Positions 1 through 8,861 of a stretch of 64,000 bases of DNA are shown in pieces. A program made the translations under genes and the position numbers. This DNA comes from Paenibacillus piscarius (GTDB taxonomy: Bacteria > Bacillota > Bacilli > Paenibacillales > Paenibacillaceae). The notes under the pieces are model-generated. The model was given only the letters and a program-made list of their open reading frames with translations. It made no database searches and was not told where the DNA came from. The DNA is taken from NCBI RefSeq assembly GCF_022234545.1, contig NZ_JAIEUI010000008.1, forward strand, positions 124,001 to 188,000. Reading direction: 5' to 3'. How positions within the stretch are numbered: position 1 is the first letter of the stretch; every line of letters starts with the position of its first letter.

Positions 1-2
1 CA

Positions 3-887
3 CAGAGTGATATGGCGGCGCTTGGGGAGTTGTATGGGCTGGTGTCGGCCAGCGGGGATGTGCTGTTCTGGTGGGTGGGGGAGGAGAGCAACTGGGCGAA
101 TGTGTTCTGTGCCTTTGAAGGCGAGCAGATGGTGGCCAAGGGCCAGCTTCAGGTGTTCAATGTAGTGCCTCCGGGACGCGCGGCAGGGAGCAAGCACAAG
201 ATATTCGTGAATCTGAAGCTGCGGCCCGGCCGGGAAAAGGACACGGAGCTGCGTGACAGTGTCTACGCTCTGCTGCTGGAACGGGTGCATGTGCTGAAGA
301 GCACGCTGCCCCCGGAATATGGAACGATCCTGTGCACCGGCAATTATGCGGCGGAGGAGAGCTGCCATGCTTATTTTGCAGAGCATCTCGGTTACCTGCC
401 GGACAGCAGCCTGTACACACTTCATCGGGATCTGCATGAACCCATTCATGCAGCGGAGCTTGAGGAAGGTCTGGAATTCGCGGATGAGCCGCTGGATACG
501 CCGGAGCAGCGGGCGGCTTATCTGGAGCTGGAGGCGGAGATCTGGCCGGATAATCCTCTCGGTATGGAACGGCTGCTGGAATACCAGGAGCGTCCGCTCT
601 GGACATCGATGGTGGTCCGGGACGGCGGGCAAGTGGCGGGCAGCCTGATGGTCTGGCAGGAGGAGCAGAAGGGCGTTATCGAGGATGTGTTCGTCCGGGA
701 TGCCTGGCGAAGACGCGGAATTGCCCAGGCGCTGCTGAGCCGTGCGCTGTCGTACCTGAAGCAGCACGGCCTGGAGCAGGCGGAGCTGATTGTGCTGACG
801 GACAACGACTCGGCGCTTGCCCTGTACAAGTCTGCCGGATTCCGGACGGGACGTCAGGAGATCCGCTATCACATGGAACTGGAATAA
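3..887 (+). CDS. GNAT family N-acetyltransferase, 5' end probably outside the window
   Basis: A GCN5-related acetyltransferase that would move an acetyl group from acetyl-CoA to an unidentified amine. The C-terminal 140 residues carry the GNAT core: a beta strand reading GVIEDVFVRDAWRRRGIAQAL (the acetyl-CoA P-loop pattern RRxGIA), then a helix and ending in NDSALALYKSAGFRTG, the typical NxxAxxLYxxxGF tail. The N-terminal half looks like a second, degenerate GNAT repeat, as in many Paenibacillus two-domain members. The first in-frame ATG is at 12, but the frame is open to the window edge and no ribosome site precedes it, so the true start is likely upstream. A hairpin terminator follows directly. 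Confidence 0.75.
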   Translation, partial: QSDMAALGELYGLVSASGDVLFWWVGEESNWANVFCAFEGEQMVAKGQLQVFNVVPPGRAAGSKHKIFVNLKLRPGREKDTELRDSVYALLLERVHVLKSTLPPEYGTILCTGNYAAEESCHAYFAEHLGYLPDSSLYTLHRDLHEPIHAAELEEGLEFADEPLDTPEQRAAYLELEAEIWPDNPLGMERLLEYQERPLWTSMVVRDGGQVAGSLMVWQEEQKGVIEDVFVRDAWRRRGIAQALLSRALSYLKQHGLEQAELIVLTDNDSALALYKSAGFRTGRQEIRYHMELE

Positions 888-902
888 GCAGCGATCCCCT
901 AT

Positions 903-950
903 ATAAAAAAACACAGCGCACCAGCCCGGATACCCGGCGGTGCGCTGTTT
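903..950. terminator. Bidirectional rho-independent terminator
   Basis: A perfect 10-bp stem (ACAGCGCACC at 913-922 with GGTGCGCTGT at 939-948) is flanked by an A-run on the left, which is a T-run for the minus strand. It lies between the convergent GNAT and SLH genes and can end both, most strongly the minus-strand SLH gene. Confidence 0.8.
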
Positions 951-969
951 GTGCATTAACGCTAAGCAA

Positions 970-1947
970 TTACTTCTGTGCTGAAGGAGCTGACGAAGCC
1001 GCGGGGCCGTTCACGGACCGCGCTACGGCGGTGTAGCCTTCCGGCAGATAAGTAACCGCTGTGCCTGAAGAGATGACCTGCGGGTTCATCGAGCCGGGTG
1101 CCGGTGATGTGACTCTGAAGTAGATGACAGCAGTCTTCCCGGAGCCGAATTCAATCCGCTCAATAACCAGACCGTACCCCGGGTTCGGCAGGTTGGATAC
1201 CGTAACTGTGGCTTTGTTGACACCATCGGCGGCTTTATCCAGCTTGACCGCGGCTTCGTAGGTGTAGGATGGAGCGGAATGATCGTTATCCATCATAATC
1301 ACTTCCTTCACGAATTTGGCTGCATCGTAGATCCAGACCGCAGCTTCCGCACGTGTGACCGCTTCATTCGGGCGGAAGGTATTGTTCTTCTCCAGCGTGA
1401 TCAGCCCGGTGTTGATCAGAATCTGCAGGCTGTTCATCTCCGGGGCAGACAGCTTGCTGCCGTCCGTAATCTCTGCGTATCTCTCAGTATACGCGAAATC
1501 CCCCTTGCTCTGAAGCGCCTGAAGCAGCAACTCTGCGAACTGGATCCGTGACATCTCGGCATTAGGGTCAATCGAGCGGTCCAACGACAAGCCGCTCTCC
1601 TTAGCTGCCAAGAAGGCAGGGGCGTACCATGCCGAAGTCTTTACCTTGTCGAAGTAATCCCCGGGTTGCTTGCCGGAGGACGGCTGCGGGGACAGCTTCA
1701 GGCCGTTCACGATGAGCTGCACGCCTTGGGCAACCGTAAGCTTGGACTTCGGGGCAAACTTATCGCTGGTCACCCCGTTAATGATCCCCTCCTGATGCAG
1801 AGCATTGATTTTGGTTTCGGCCGCATGGCCCTTGATGTCCGAGAAAGCGGACGCCGATGCTCCGAAAGATACCGTTGCCGCCAGAATGCCGCAGGCCAGA
1901 GTGAATTTAGCTGTGCGCATCCGGGAGTTTCTGTTCTTCACTTTCAC
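970..1947 (-). CDS. Secreted SLH-domain protein with PrcB-like C-terminal domain (copy 1)
   Basis: A cell-surface protein expected to bind secondary cell-wall polymer through its S-layer-homology modules. A signal peptide (residues 1-35, basic start then a hydrophobic run ending ASASAFSD) is followed by three SLH-type segments: about 36-90 (FSDIKGHAAETKINALHQEG), 95-150 and 160-215 (TFRPNEAVTRAEAAVWIYDA). The last 100 residues (PNPGYGLVIERIEF, then a glycine-tyrosine end) resemble the PrcB C-terminal domain seen in Treponema dentilisin-complex proteins. A paralogue at 6950-7939 has the same architecture and orientation, so the pair brackets the sugar ABC operon. Ligand and partner are unknown. 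Confidence 0.8.
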   Translation of the reverse strand: MKVKNRNSRMRTAKFTLACGILAATVSFGASASAFSDIKGHAAETKINALHQEGIINGVTSDKFAPKSKLTVAQGVQLIVNGLKLSPQPSSGKQPGDYFDKVKTSAWYAPAFLAAKESGLSLDRSIDPNAEMSRIQFAELLLQALQSKGDFAYTERYAEITDGSKLSAPEMNSLQILINTGLITLEKNNTFRPNEAVTRAEAAVWIYDAAKFVKEVIMMDNDHSAPSYTYEAAVKLDKAADGVNKATVTVSNLPNPGYGLVIERIEFGSGKTAVIYFRVTSPAPGSMNPQVISSGTAVTYLPEGYTAVARSVNGPAASSAPSAQK

Positions 1948-2142
1948 ATCACCTCTTTATATTCTTAGATGGAACGAACCGGTAAAAAGTTGCAGTCACC
2001 ACCGAAACAAGCAGTACCCCGCGTCCCAAAAAGATTCATTATGTGTCAATTTTCACCTACCCAATAGCCGTTAAAGCCCCGAATTCTGTCACTCCCTCCA
2101 GCAAAAAGGTCAAAATACGATGATTAAAAGGTAATATACGGT
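1948..2142. other. Divergent intergenic region, no gene seen
   Basis: AT-richer spacer between the leftward SLH gene and the rightward ABC operon. It must hold the SLH promoter on the minus strand; I could not assign boxes with confidence. No convincing small ORF or RNA fold was found. Confidence 0.4.
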
Positions 2143-2187
2143 GAGACAGCCGCAGGAAGAGAAACTATAATTGTGGTAACGCTTACT
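2143..2187 (+). promoter_or_regulatory. Candidate sigma-A promoter with overlapping cre-like site for the sugar ABC operon
   Basis: GAGACA (2143-2148) lies 17 bp before a perfect TATAAT (2166-2171). Immediately downstream, 2174-2187 (TGGTAACGCTTACT) matches the catabolite-responsive element core (AACGCTT) with about three deviations from the usual consensus. A CcpA site just after the -10 box would act as a roadblock, fitting a carbohydrate importer. Inferred from motif match only. Confidence 0.45.
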
Positions 2188-2341
2188 TAAACGCTGCTGA
2201 AGAATTAACTGTATATATTGTTAAATTATGCACCCGCGAGCTTTTTACCATTCATACAATTCTCCCATGGCGGATAGAGCTCTGCTCTTAAGCATATATG
2301 CTTGTCGTGCATTTCCAATTACTACTAAGGGGGTAAGTCAA

Positions 2342-3970
2342 ATGAGAAAAAAGAGTATTCTTGCCTTAGTCATGGCCGGCTGTCTGGCAGGATTATCACT
2401 CGCGGGTTGCAGCAAGGGAAATAACAGTACAGATGCGGATTCCACCAATTCGCCGGAAGGGAAGACGAAGCTGAAGGCGATTATTGTCAAGCATTCACTC
2501 ACCAAGGATGTCGGGGAGATGAAATGGCTCACTGATCTGGAAGAGAAGGCGGGCGTTGAGGTGGAATGGCAGCAGATCTCCGCAGATTGGGATCAGAAGA
2601 AGAGCGCCCTGTTTGCCAGCGGCGAAATTCCTGATTTGCTGTTCAATGCGACCGCAAATTCCGATTTTGTCCAGTTCAACGGGTTATTTGAGGACCTGGG
2701 TCCCCTGATTGAGAAGGATGCGCCGAACATCCAGAAGATGTTCAGTGATCACCCGGAATTGAAAACGCTTGCCACACAGAATGACGGCAAAATCTACGGC
2801 ACTCCGCGCTACAAGGGCATCTGGCCCGCCTCGACTGCTTCAATGTTCATCAACAAAACGTGGCTGGATAACCTCGGCCTTCAGGTTCCCACGACCTGGG
2901 ATGAGCTGGAGACGGTGCTGGTCGCCTTCCGTGACGGGGACCCGAACGGGAATGGTGACAAGACGGATGAGATCCCGATGGATTTCAATCCGATCGGCTG
3001 GGACTTCACGCCGAAGCTGCTACTGGGCAGCTTAGGGCTGCCTTTGTCCAACGGGGCAAGCGATGGCTACTTCGCGGAAGGGGCACAGGTCAAGAATTTC
3101 TATGTGGATGAACGGTTCAAGACCCTGATGCAGTTCCTGCAGAAGCTGTACAGCCAGAACCTGATCAGCAAGGAAGTGGTCACGCAGGATTACTCCAAAT
3201 ACCAGTCGGTAGCCCGGGGCAGCGGAACCACAGCCAAGGTCGGCTTCACCTGGGGCTGGGAGACGGGCGACCGCTTCGGCAACGAGCTGAAGGACCAGTA
3301 TATTACCCTGCCGCAGCTCAAGCAGCACGCGGATTCAACGGATGAGCTGTACTGGAGCAATGATTACTACTACCAGAACTACGGCTCCAATGCGGTGTCG
3401 ATCAGCGCCAGCTCGAAGAAGAAGGAAGCGGCGATGCGCTTCATTGATGCTTTTTATGAGCCGGAGGTCAGCTTGCAGGTCCTGTTCGGCGGGATGAATG
3501 ACACGGATAAGGGCATTAAGGACAACGGGGACGGAACCTTTGCGATTCTGCCTCCTGCGGATGCTTCCCTCGATCCTGGTTCATGGAAATGGACGAATTC
3601 CTTCGCGGACAACGGACCGATGTACATTGCCGATGCGCTGAAGGATAAGGTGACGCTGGGCACGGATATGCAGAATGTGCTGAAGGAGAAGGCGGTCTAT
3701 GAAGAGCTGATCAGCAAGGCGGACGAGAAGACCAATGTCTATCCGCAGAACTTCATGAAGTACAGTACGGAGGATACCAACACGCTGGCGATGAACCAGG
3801 CGAACATCAACAATATTACGGATCAGAAATGGGCCAGCTGGCTGACGACCAAGGCGGATATTGATAAGGAATGGGATGCTTATGTTTCCTCCGTCAACAG
3901 CTCCGGTCTGGAGCAGAACCTGCAAATCCGGCAAAAAGCGTATGAGGAATACCTCGCGAGCCTGAAATAG
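2342..3970 (+). CDS. Extracellular solute-binding lipoprotein of a carbohydrate ABC importer (LplA/LipO type)
   Basis: The substrate-capture lipoprotein of a CUT1-type importer, anchored outside the membrane. The start at 2342 is chosen because GGGGG (about 2330) precedes it and the product then begins with a classical lipoprotein signal (MRKKSILALVMAGCLAG, lipobox LAGC with Cys23); a longer in-frame start at 2228 would bury this signal. The 542-residue length and segments such as NKTWLDNLGLQVPTTWDEL and RDGDPNGNGDKTDEIP (a calcium-loop-like stretch common in this family) match the large binding proteins paired with LplB/LplC permeases. Two permeases and an AraC regulator follow. Substrate is likely an oligosaccharide, not determinable here. 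Confidence 0.85.
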   Translation: MRKKSILALVMAGCLAGLSLAGCSKGNNSTDADSTNSPEGKTKLKAIIVKHSLTKDVGEMKWLTDLEEKAGVEVEWQQISADWDQKKSALFASGEIPDLLFNATANSDFVQFNGLFEDLGPLIEKDAPNIQKMFSDHPELKTLATQNDGKIYGTPRYKGIWPASTASMFINKTWLDNLGLQVPTTWDELETVLVAFRDGDPNGNGDKTDEIPMDFNPIGWDFTPKLLLGSLGLPLSNGASDGYFAEGAQVKNFYVDERFKTLMQFLQKLYSQNLISKEVVTQDYSKYQSVARGSGTTAKVGFTWGWETGDRFGNELKDQYITLPQLKQHADSTDELYWSNDYYYQNYGSNAVSISASSKKKEAAMRFIDAFYEPEVSLQVLFGGMNDTDKGIKDNGDGTFAILPPADASLDPGSWKWTNSFADNGPMYIADALKDKVTLGTDMQNVLKEKAVYEELISKADEKTNVYPQNFMKYSTEDTNTLAMNQANINNITDQKWASWLTTKADIDKEWDAYVSSVNSSGLEQNLQIRQKAYEEYLASLK

Positions 3971-3997
3971 CGGCGGGAAACGGAAGGAGCGCTCACA

Positions 3998-4936
3998 ATG
4001 AAACCAGCACAGACGTCACTACGCGGAGGCGGGCGGATGCGCAAGTATGCCGGGAATTATCAGCTATGGATTATGGTGCTGCCCGCAGTCATTTACATCG
4101 CCATTTTCTGTTATGGTCCGATGTATGGCATCCAGCTTGCTTTTCGCGAATTCGATTTCAGCAAGGGGCTGACCGGGGGCGATTGGGCCGGCTTCAAGTA
4201 TTTCGAGCAGTATTTCAACAGCCCGATGTTCTGGCCTACGCTCCGCAATACGTTCGTTCTCGCCTTCTTCTCTATTCTGCTGGGCTTCCCGATGCCGATT
4301 CTGCTGGCGCTGGTGGTCAACTCGATCCGCAGCAACCGGCGCAAGCGCATCCTGCAGACTACGGTATATATGCCTTACTTCATCTCCACCGTAGTCCTGG
4401 TGGCCCTGCTGCAGATTATGCTCTCGCCTACCACAGGACTGCTCGACGGCTTCCTCAAAGCGCTGCATCTGATTCCGGCGGATACGAATCTGGTCGGCGA
4501 CCCCGGCGCCTTCGTGCCGGTCTATGTCCTCTCGGGAATCTGGCAGGCCTGCGGCTGGAACAGCATTATCTTCATTGCCGCCCTGTCCTCGGTGGACGGA
4601 CAGCAGTATGATGCCGCCCGCATCGACGGGGCGAACCGCTGGCAGACCGTCTGGCATGTGGAGATTCCGGCGATTCTGCCGACCATTATCATCCTGCTGA
4701 TTATGAACATGGGGAACATTCTCAGCGTAGGCTTCGAGAAAACCTTCCTCATGCAGAACAGCCTGAACAAGCCGGTGTCCGAGGTCATCTCCACGTATGT
4801 CTTCAACGTCGGGGTGAAATCCAACCAGTTCAGCTTCGGCTCGGCCGTCGGGTTATTCAATACGGTTATTAACTTTACGTTCCTGATTCTGGCGAACAGT
4901 TTGGCCAAACGCACCTCAAAAATCAGTCTGATGTAA
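3998..4936 (+). CDS. lplB: ABC importer permease, LplB type
   Basis: Inner-membrane permease subunit of the carbohydrate importer. Six hydrophobic helices are visible, the first at about residues 22-45. The cytoplasmic EAA-like loop (DGQQYDAARIDGANRWQTVW, about residues 200-220) that docks on the ATPase is present. A good ribosome site (GGAAGGAG) sits before the ATG at 3998; MRKYAGNYQ a little further in is an alternative start. It follows the binding-protein gene by 27 bp and precedes the second permease by 12 bp. No ATPase gene is present, as is usual for operons that share an MsmX-like ATPase. Confidence 0.87.
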   Translation: MKPAQTSLRGGGRMRKYAGNYQLWIMVLPAVIYIAIFCYGPMYGIQLAFREFDFSKGLTGGDWAGFKYFEQYFNSPMFWPTLRNTFVLAFFSILLGFPMPILLALVVNSIRSNRRKRILQTTVYMPYFISTVVLVALLQIMLSPTTGLLDGFLKALHLIPADTNLVGDPGAFVPVYVLSGIWQACGWNSIIFIAALSSVDGQQYDAARIDGANRWQTVWHVEIPAILPTIIILLIMNMGNILSVGFEKTFLMQNSLNKPVSEVISTYVFNVGVKSNQFSFGSAVGLFNTVINFTFLILANSLAKRTSKISLM

Positions 4937-4948
4937 GGAGGGAATGGG

Positions 4949-5878
4949 ATGTCAAGCAAACAAGCCTCTCATTCGCAGAGCCTGAACTATTCAGGCGGCA
5001 TTGCAGACAGGCTGTATACGCTGATGGTTGCGGTGATCGGAATTGCAGCGTTCATCATGGTTGCGTACCCGCTGTATTTCATCATCATTGCTTCGGTCAG
5101 TAACTCGACGATGGTCAACCAGGGGCAGGTCATTCTGTGGCCGAAGGCGGTTAACTTCTACGGATATGAGCAGATTTTCAAGGACAGCCGGATCTGGCAG
5201 GGGTATATGAACACGATCATCTACACCGTGCTGGGCACACTGCTGAACCTGCTGGTGACGCTGCCTGCGGCCTATGCCCTGTCCCAGCGGAAATTCAAGG
5301 CGCGGCGGTTCATTATGCCGATGTTCGTCATTACGATGTATTTCGGCGGGGGCATGATCCCTACGTATCTGCTGATCCGCGACCTGAATCTGCTGAATAC
5401 GCCCTGGGTGATGATTGTGAACGGCGCGGTCAGCGTATACAATCTGATTATTACCAGAACCTTCTTCGAGACGTCGATCCCGGAGGAGCTGCATGAGGCG
5501 GCGACGCTGGACGGCTGCTCGCATTTCCGCTACTTCCTGTCGGTGGTGGTTCCGCTGTCCAAGGCGGTCATCTCGGTCATCACGCTCTATTATATGGTGG
5601 GCCACTGGAATGACTTCTTCAATGCCTTGCTCTACATCAATACGGACAGCTTGCAGCCGCTGCAGATTGTCCTGCGCAATATTCTGCTCTCTAACCAGGC
5701 CTTCGCCGGGGGAGCCGGATCAGGGGCCGGGGCAGGTGCGGGCAGCTATGCCCAGCAGTTCGCCGATCAGATCAAGTATGCGGTCATTATCGTCTCGACG
5801 GTGCCGGTGCTGATTATCTATCCGTTTATCCAGAAGTATTTCGAGAAGGGTGTTATGATCGGTGCGGTGAAGGGGTAA
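4949..5878 (+). CDS. lplC: ABC importer permease, LplC/YtcP type
   Basis: Second permease of the same importer, forming the channel heterodimer with the preceding gene. It has an N-terminal helix at about residues 28-52, several more helices, and the EAA loop SIPEELHEAATLDGCSHFRY (about residues 175-195). GGAGGGAAT precedes the ATG. Near the C-terminus there is a Gly/Ala-rich insertion (about residues 250-268) followed by YAQQFADQIKYAVIIV and the common ending in KYFEKGVMIGAVKG, a strong signature of the family. Confidence 0.88.
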   Translation: MSSKQASHSQSLNYSGGIADRLYTLMVAVIGIAAFIMVAYPLYFIIIASVSNSTMVNQGQVILWPKAVNFYGYEQIFKDSRIWQGYMNTIIYTVLGTLLNLLVTLPAAYALSQRKFKARRFIMPMFVITMYFGGGMIPTYLLIRDLNLLNTPWVMIVNGAVSVYNLIITRTFFETSIPEELHEAATLDGCSHFRYFLSVVVPLSKAVISVITLYYMVGHWNDFFNALLYINTDSLQPLQIVLRNILLSNQAFAGGAGSGAGAGAGSYAQQFADQIKYAVIIVSTVPVLIIYPFIQKYFEKGVMIGAVKG

Positions 5879-5926
5879 CGCTTAGTAATGACGCGGGCCT
5901 GCGGGCCGGGAGGGAGGAAGCCTCTT

Positions 5927-6862
5927 ATGAAAAAAAGTCTTGAACTGCTGGAAGCCATCGGCGAGCCAGTCTCTCAGGATATGAAGGAGAAGCTGACTCA
6001 CGGCAGCAGGCAGTTCCGCATGAGTGTGCATGTGACCAAGGTATCGTCCACGAATAATCTCGTGCTGTATTCCCATTGGCATGAGGAGCTGGAGCTGCTG
6101 TTCATGCTTAAGGGGACCGCCAAGTTCCATGTGGGGCAGGAGAAAATCGTGGTGCAGAGCGGCGAGGTGATCTTCATTCAGCCCAATATGCTGCACTCTG
6201 CAATCCGGGTGGATCAGGAGGAGATTGTGTTCTGCGCGGTGCTGGTGCATTTCAACTTCCTGACCAGCCTGGAGAATGACAGGATTCAGCAGCAGTATAT
6301 CTTCCCGCTCTTCCTGCAGGGCGGCCGCTATCCGCTGCTGATCCACCGGGAGCTGGAGCAGGAGCTGAAGCTAATCCCTCTGCTTGAGGAAGTGCGCGAT
6401 CTCTATCAGCAGGAGGAGCACGGCTATGAGATGCTGATTAAGGCCAGGCTGTTCGAGGTGCTGTACCGGCTGGAGAAGTGTGCGGCTGAGCATCCGCCGT
6501 CGGAGCTGCCCGGGCAATCCAGAGGCGGCAACAGCTCGATGCTGGCCAAAAAAACGCTGGCCTACGTCCAGCAGAACTACAACAAGCGGATCACACTCAC
6601 CGACATGGCGCAGCAGGTCAATATGAGCCCGTCTTACTTCTGCCGCTTCATGAAGAAGCAATTCGACCTGTCTCCGATGGACTTCCTGAACGAATACCGG
6701 ATCTCGGAGGCGGTCAGCCTGCTGGAGACCACGGATAAGAAGATTATGGAGATCTCCGGGCTGACCGGCTTCAGTAATGTCAACCGCTTCACCGAGATGT
6801 TCAAGAAGACCTACGGCTGCCGCCCGATGGATTACCGGAACCGGTTAAGGCAGAATAAGTAG
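5927..6862 (+). CDS. AraC-family regulator with N-terminal cupin sensor
   Basis: Probable sugar-responsive activator of the preceding operon. Residues about 35-130 form a cupin-like sensor (SHWHEELELLFMLKGTAKF is the HxHxxxE-like beginning), and the last 100 residues hold two helix-turn-helix units: ITLTDMAQQVNMSPSYFCRF and KKIMEISGLTGFSNVNRFTE followed by the canonical FKKTYGCRPMDYR. The start at 5927 has GGAGGGAGG about 10 bp upstream; the longer in-frame start at 5888 lacks one. Product of 311 residues, 48 bp after the second permease and in the same direction. Confidence 0.85.
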   Translation: MKKSLELLEAIGEPVSQDMKEKLTHGSRQFRMSVHVTKVSSTNNLVLYSHWHEELELLFMLKGTAKFHVGQEKIVVQSGEVIFIQPNMLHSAIRVDQEEIVFCAVLVHFNFLTSLENDRIQQQYIFPLFLQGGRYPLLIHRELEQELKLIPLLEEVRDLYQQEEHGYEMLIKARLFEVLYRLEKCAAEHPPSELPGQSRGGNSSMLAKKTLAYVQQNYNKRITLTDMAQQVNMSPSYFCRFMKKQFDLSPMDFLNEYRISEAVSLLETTDKKIMEISGLTGFSNVNRFTEMFKKTYGCRPMDYRNRLRQNK

Positions 6863-6873
6863 GCTTCCCGATG

Positions 6874-6917
6874 AAAAAAGCAGCCCCTGCTGTGAAGTGC
6901 AGGGACTGCTTTTTGTT
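6874..6917. terminator. Bidirectional terminator between AraC gene and SLH copy 2
   Basis: A long hairpin (AAAAAGCAG...CTGCTTTTT with a CCCTGC/GCAGGG inner stem) has an A-run on one side and a T-run on the other, serving the convergent genes at 5927-6862 and 6950-7939. Confidence 0.85.
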
Positions 6918-6949
6918 GTGGTCTGGTTATGGTGCTGCAAGGGTGCTGC

Positions 6950-7939
6950 TTACTTAGCTGCCTCAGACGGCTGGAGCCAGCGCGAGCCCATCACAGGCTC
7001 TGCTGTTGCAGTGTAGCCTGCAGGCAGATACGTGGAGACCGTGCCTTTGGAGATCATCTGCGGATACATTTTATCCGGGTCTGGCAGGGTGACCTTGAAG
7101 TAGATCACCGCTTTGGTGTCGCTGGTGAACTCGATGCGTTCCACAGCCAGGCCGTACCCGGGGTTCGGGAGATTATCCACCGTGATGGTGGCTTTGTTGA
7201 CACCTTCAGCGATTTTGTCCAGCGTTACCTCAGAAGTGTATTGATTCTCCGGCACCGGCTCCGGCTCGGAAGGCTCATTCCCCGGATTGTTCGGCGTAAT
7301 GACCCGGTCGGCGAAATCAGCGGCATCATGGATCATCACCGCCGCCTCAGCGCGGGTAATGGCATCGGACGGGCGGAATTTGCCGTTGTCCAGCGTCAGG
7401 ACCTTCGTGTTCAGCAGGACCTGCAGGCTGTAATTCACCTCTGCAGGAAGCTTATCGCCATCCTCGATCATGAAGTACATTTTGGTCACCGGGAAACTCC
7501 CCTTGCTCTGCAGTGCTTGTGTCAGGAGATGGGCGAATTCCGCCCGGGTCATCGCCTCATTCGGCTTGATGTCCTTCGCCAGCGTCAGGCCGCTCTGCTT
7601 GGCAATCGCGAACGATGACGCATACCAGGCATTATCTTTAACATTATCAAACAATTGGCTGGCTGTAGCATTGCTGTCTGTCTTGGGGGTCAGCGACAGC
7701 CCCTTCACCAGAAACTGTACAGCTTGTGCATTCGTTACTTTTGCATTCGGAGCAAACAGGTCATTGGTAATACCGTTAATTACACCGGCATTATGCAGCG
7801 AGTTGATTTTCGTCTCGGCCGCATTTCCCTTGAGGTCCGAAAAGGCAAATGCGGACGCTCCGAACGACAAGCTGGCAGCCAGGATTCCGCACGCGATGCT
7901 TATGGTTTTTGCGCGCTTTGTTAAGTTAGTAGTTTTCAT
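6950..7939 (-). CDS. Secreted SLH-domain protein with PrcB-like C-terminal domain (copy 2)
   Basis: Paralogue of the gene at 970-1947 with the same plan: signal peptide (residues 1-32, ending FAFSD), three SLH segments (about 33-88, 94-150, 165-215; the third has FRPSDAITRAEAAVMIHDAA) and a C-terminal PrcB-like domain containing PNPGYGLAVERIEF. The linker between the parts (about 215-235) is richer in Pro, Glu and Asn than in copy 1. The first 30 residues differ while SLH and PrcB-like parts are well conserved, which points to an old duplication followed by promoter and signal divergence. Confidence 0.8.
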   Translation of the reverse strand: MKTTNLTKRAKTISIACGILAASLSFGASAFAFSDLKGNAAETKINSLHNAGVINGITNDLFAPNAKVTNAQAVQFLVKGLSLTPKTDSNATASQLFDNVKDNAWYASSFAIAKQSGLTLAKDIKPNEAMTRAEFAHLLTQALQSKGSFPVTKMYFMIEDGDKLPAEVNYSLQVLLNTKVLTLDNGKFRPSDAITRAEAAVMIHDAADFADRVITPNNPGNEPSEPEPVPENQYTSEVTLDKIAEGVNKATITVDNLPNPGYGLAVERIEFTSDTKAVIYFKVTLPDPDKMYPQMISKGTVSTYLPAGYTATAEPVMGSRWLQPSEAAK

Positions 7940-8015
7940 TGTGCATCACCTCTATATACTATGATGGTTAATAGGGCGAAAAAGTTGCAGTCGGCAGAAA
8001 ATTAATACTTAGCCG

Positions 8016-8855
8016 TTAAGACAACGGGATAAAACGGGTAGTCCACAGGTAAAATTTATTCCGGGGATCGATAAATCCTCTTTTATCCTCATCCAGGGCT
8101 GCGATCTGCTTCATCTCTTCGTCAGACAGAGTAAAGTCAAACAGTTCCATATTCTGCTTCAGTCTTGCGGGAGTAACCGATTTGGGAATGACTGCAATGT
8201 TCCGTTCAAGGTTCCACCTCAGGATGACCTGCGCCGCTGTCTTATCGTACTTGGCTGCTATCCCGGTGAGTACAGGGTGAGTAAGCATCTGCTGGTTGCC
8301 GTGTCCAAACGGGCTCCAGGCCACATGCTGGATCCCATGCTTGCTCATATAGTCATGAAGCGCTTCCTGCTGGAGCAGCGGGTTCGTCTGGATCTGATTC
8401 ACAGCGGGGATGATCGTGCCCTGCTTCATGACTTTTTCCAGATGCTCCGGCTCGAAATTGGACACCCCAATCGCCCTGATCATACCCTCCTTGTATAAGG
8501 ACTCCATGATCTGCCAGCTCTCCATATAATTCTTGGCCGGCCAATGGATCAGGTAGAGGTCAATATAATCGGTTTGCAGCTTGCGTAGACTGTCCTCAAA
8601 CGCCTTACGGGTCTTTCGCCCCAGGTCCGTACTCCATACTTTAGTTGTGATAAAAAGCTCGCTTCGCGGCACTCCGGATTTCCGGATCGCGCTGGCAATC
8701 AGCTCTTCGTTGCGGTAAGCTGCCGCAGTATCCAGATGGCGGTACCCTTGTTCGAGTGCATAGAGCAGCGCATCTTCATTTTCATTTTTGATGTTATATA
8801 CGCCTAGACCGATTTTGGGCATCTGCACACCGTTGTTCAGCACGAAATTTTCCAT
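8016..8855 (-). CDS. Aldo/keto reductase
   Basis: NADPH-dependent carbonyl reductase of the AKR superfamily ((beta/alpha)8 barrel). The full catalytic tetrad is visible: Asp42 and Tyr47 (LDTAAAYRNEE), Lys72 (FITTKVW), His104 (LYLIHWP). The cofactor-site signature GVSNFEPEHLEK and the late AVIPKSVTPARLKQN (the Lys-Ser/Arg 2'-phosphate-binding loop of NADPH users) are also present. Length 279 is typical. It sits 6 bp behind the ArsR-type gene on the same strand, so both form an operon and the ArsR protein probably controls it. Likely role is detoxification of a reactive aldehyde or ketone; substrate not identifiable. Confidence 0.88.
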   Translation of the reverse strand: MENFVLNNGVQMPKIGLGVYNIKNENEDALLYALEQGYRHLDTAAAYRNEELIASAIRKSGVPRSELFITTKVWSTDLGRKTRKAFEDSLRKLQTDYIDLYLIHWPAKNYMESWQIMESLYKEGMIRAIGVSNFEPEHLEKVMKQGTIIPAVNQIQTNPLLQQEALHDYMSKHGIQHVAWSPFGHGNQQMLTHPVLTGIAAKYDKTAAQVILRWNLERNIAVIPKSVTPARLKQNMELFDFTLSDEEMKQIAALDEDKRGFIDPRNKFYLWTTRFIPLS

Positions 8856-8861
8856 TGCGAG

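Noticed and set aside
2228..2341. 38-codon N-terminal extension of the sugar-binding protein
   Set aside because: It would hide a perfect lipoprotein signal that starts at 2342 after a strong ribosome site.
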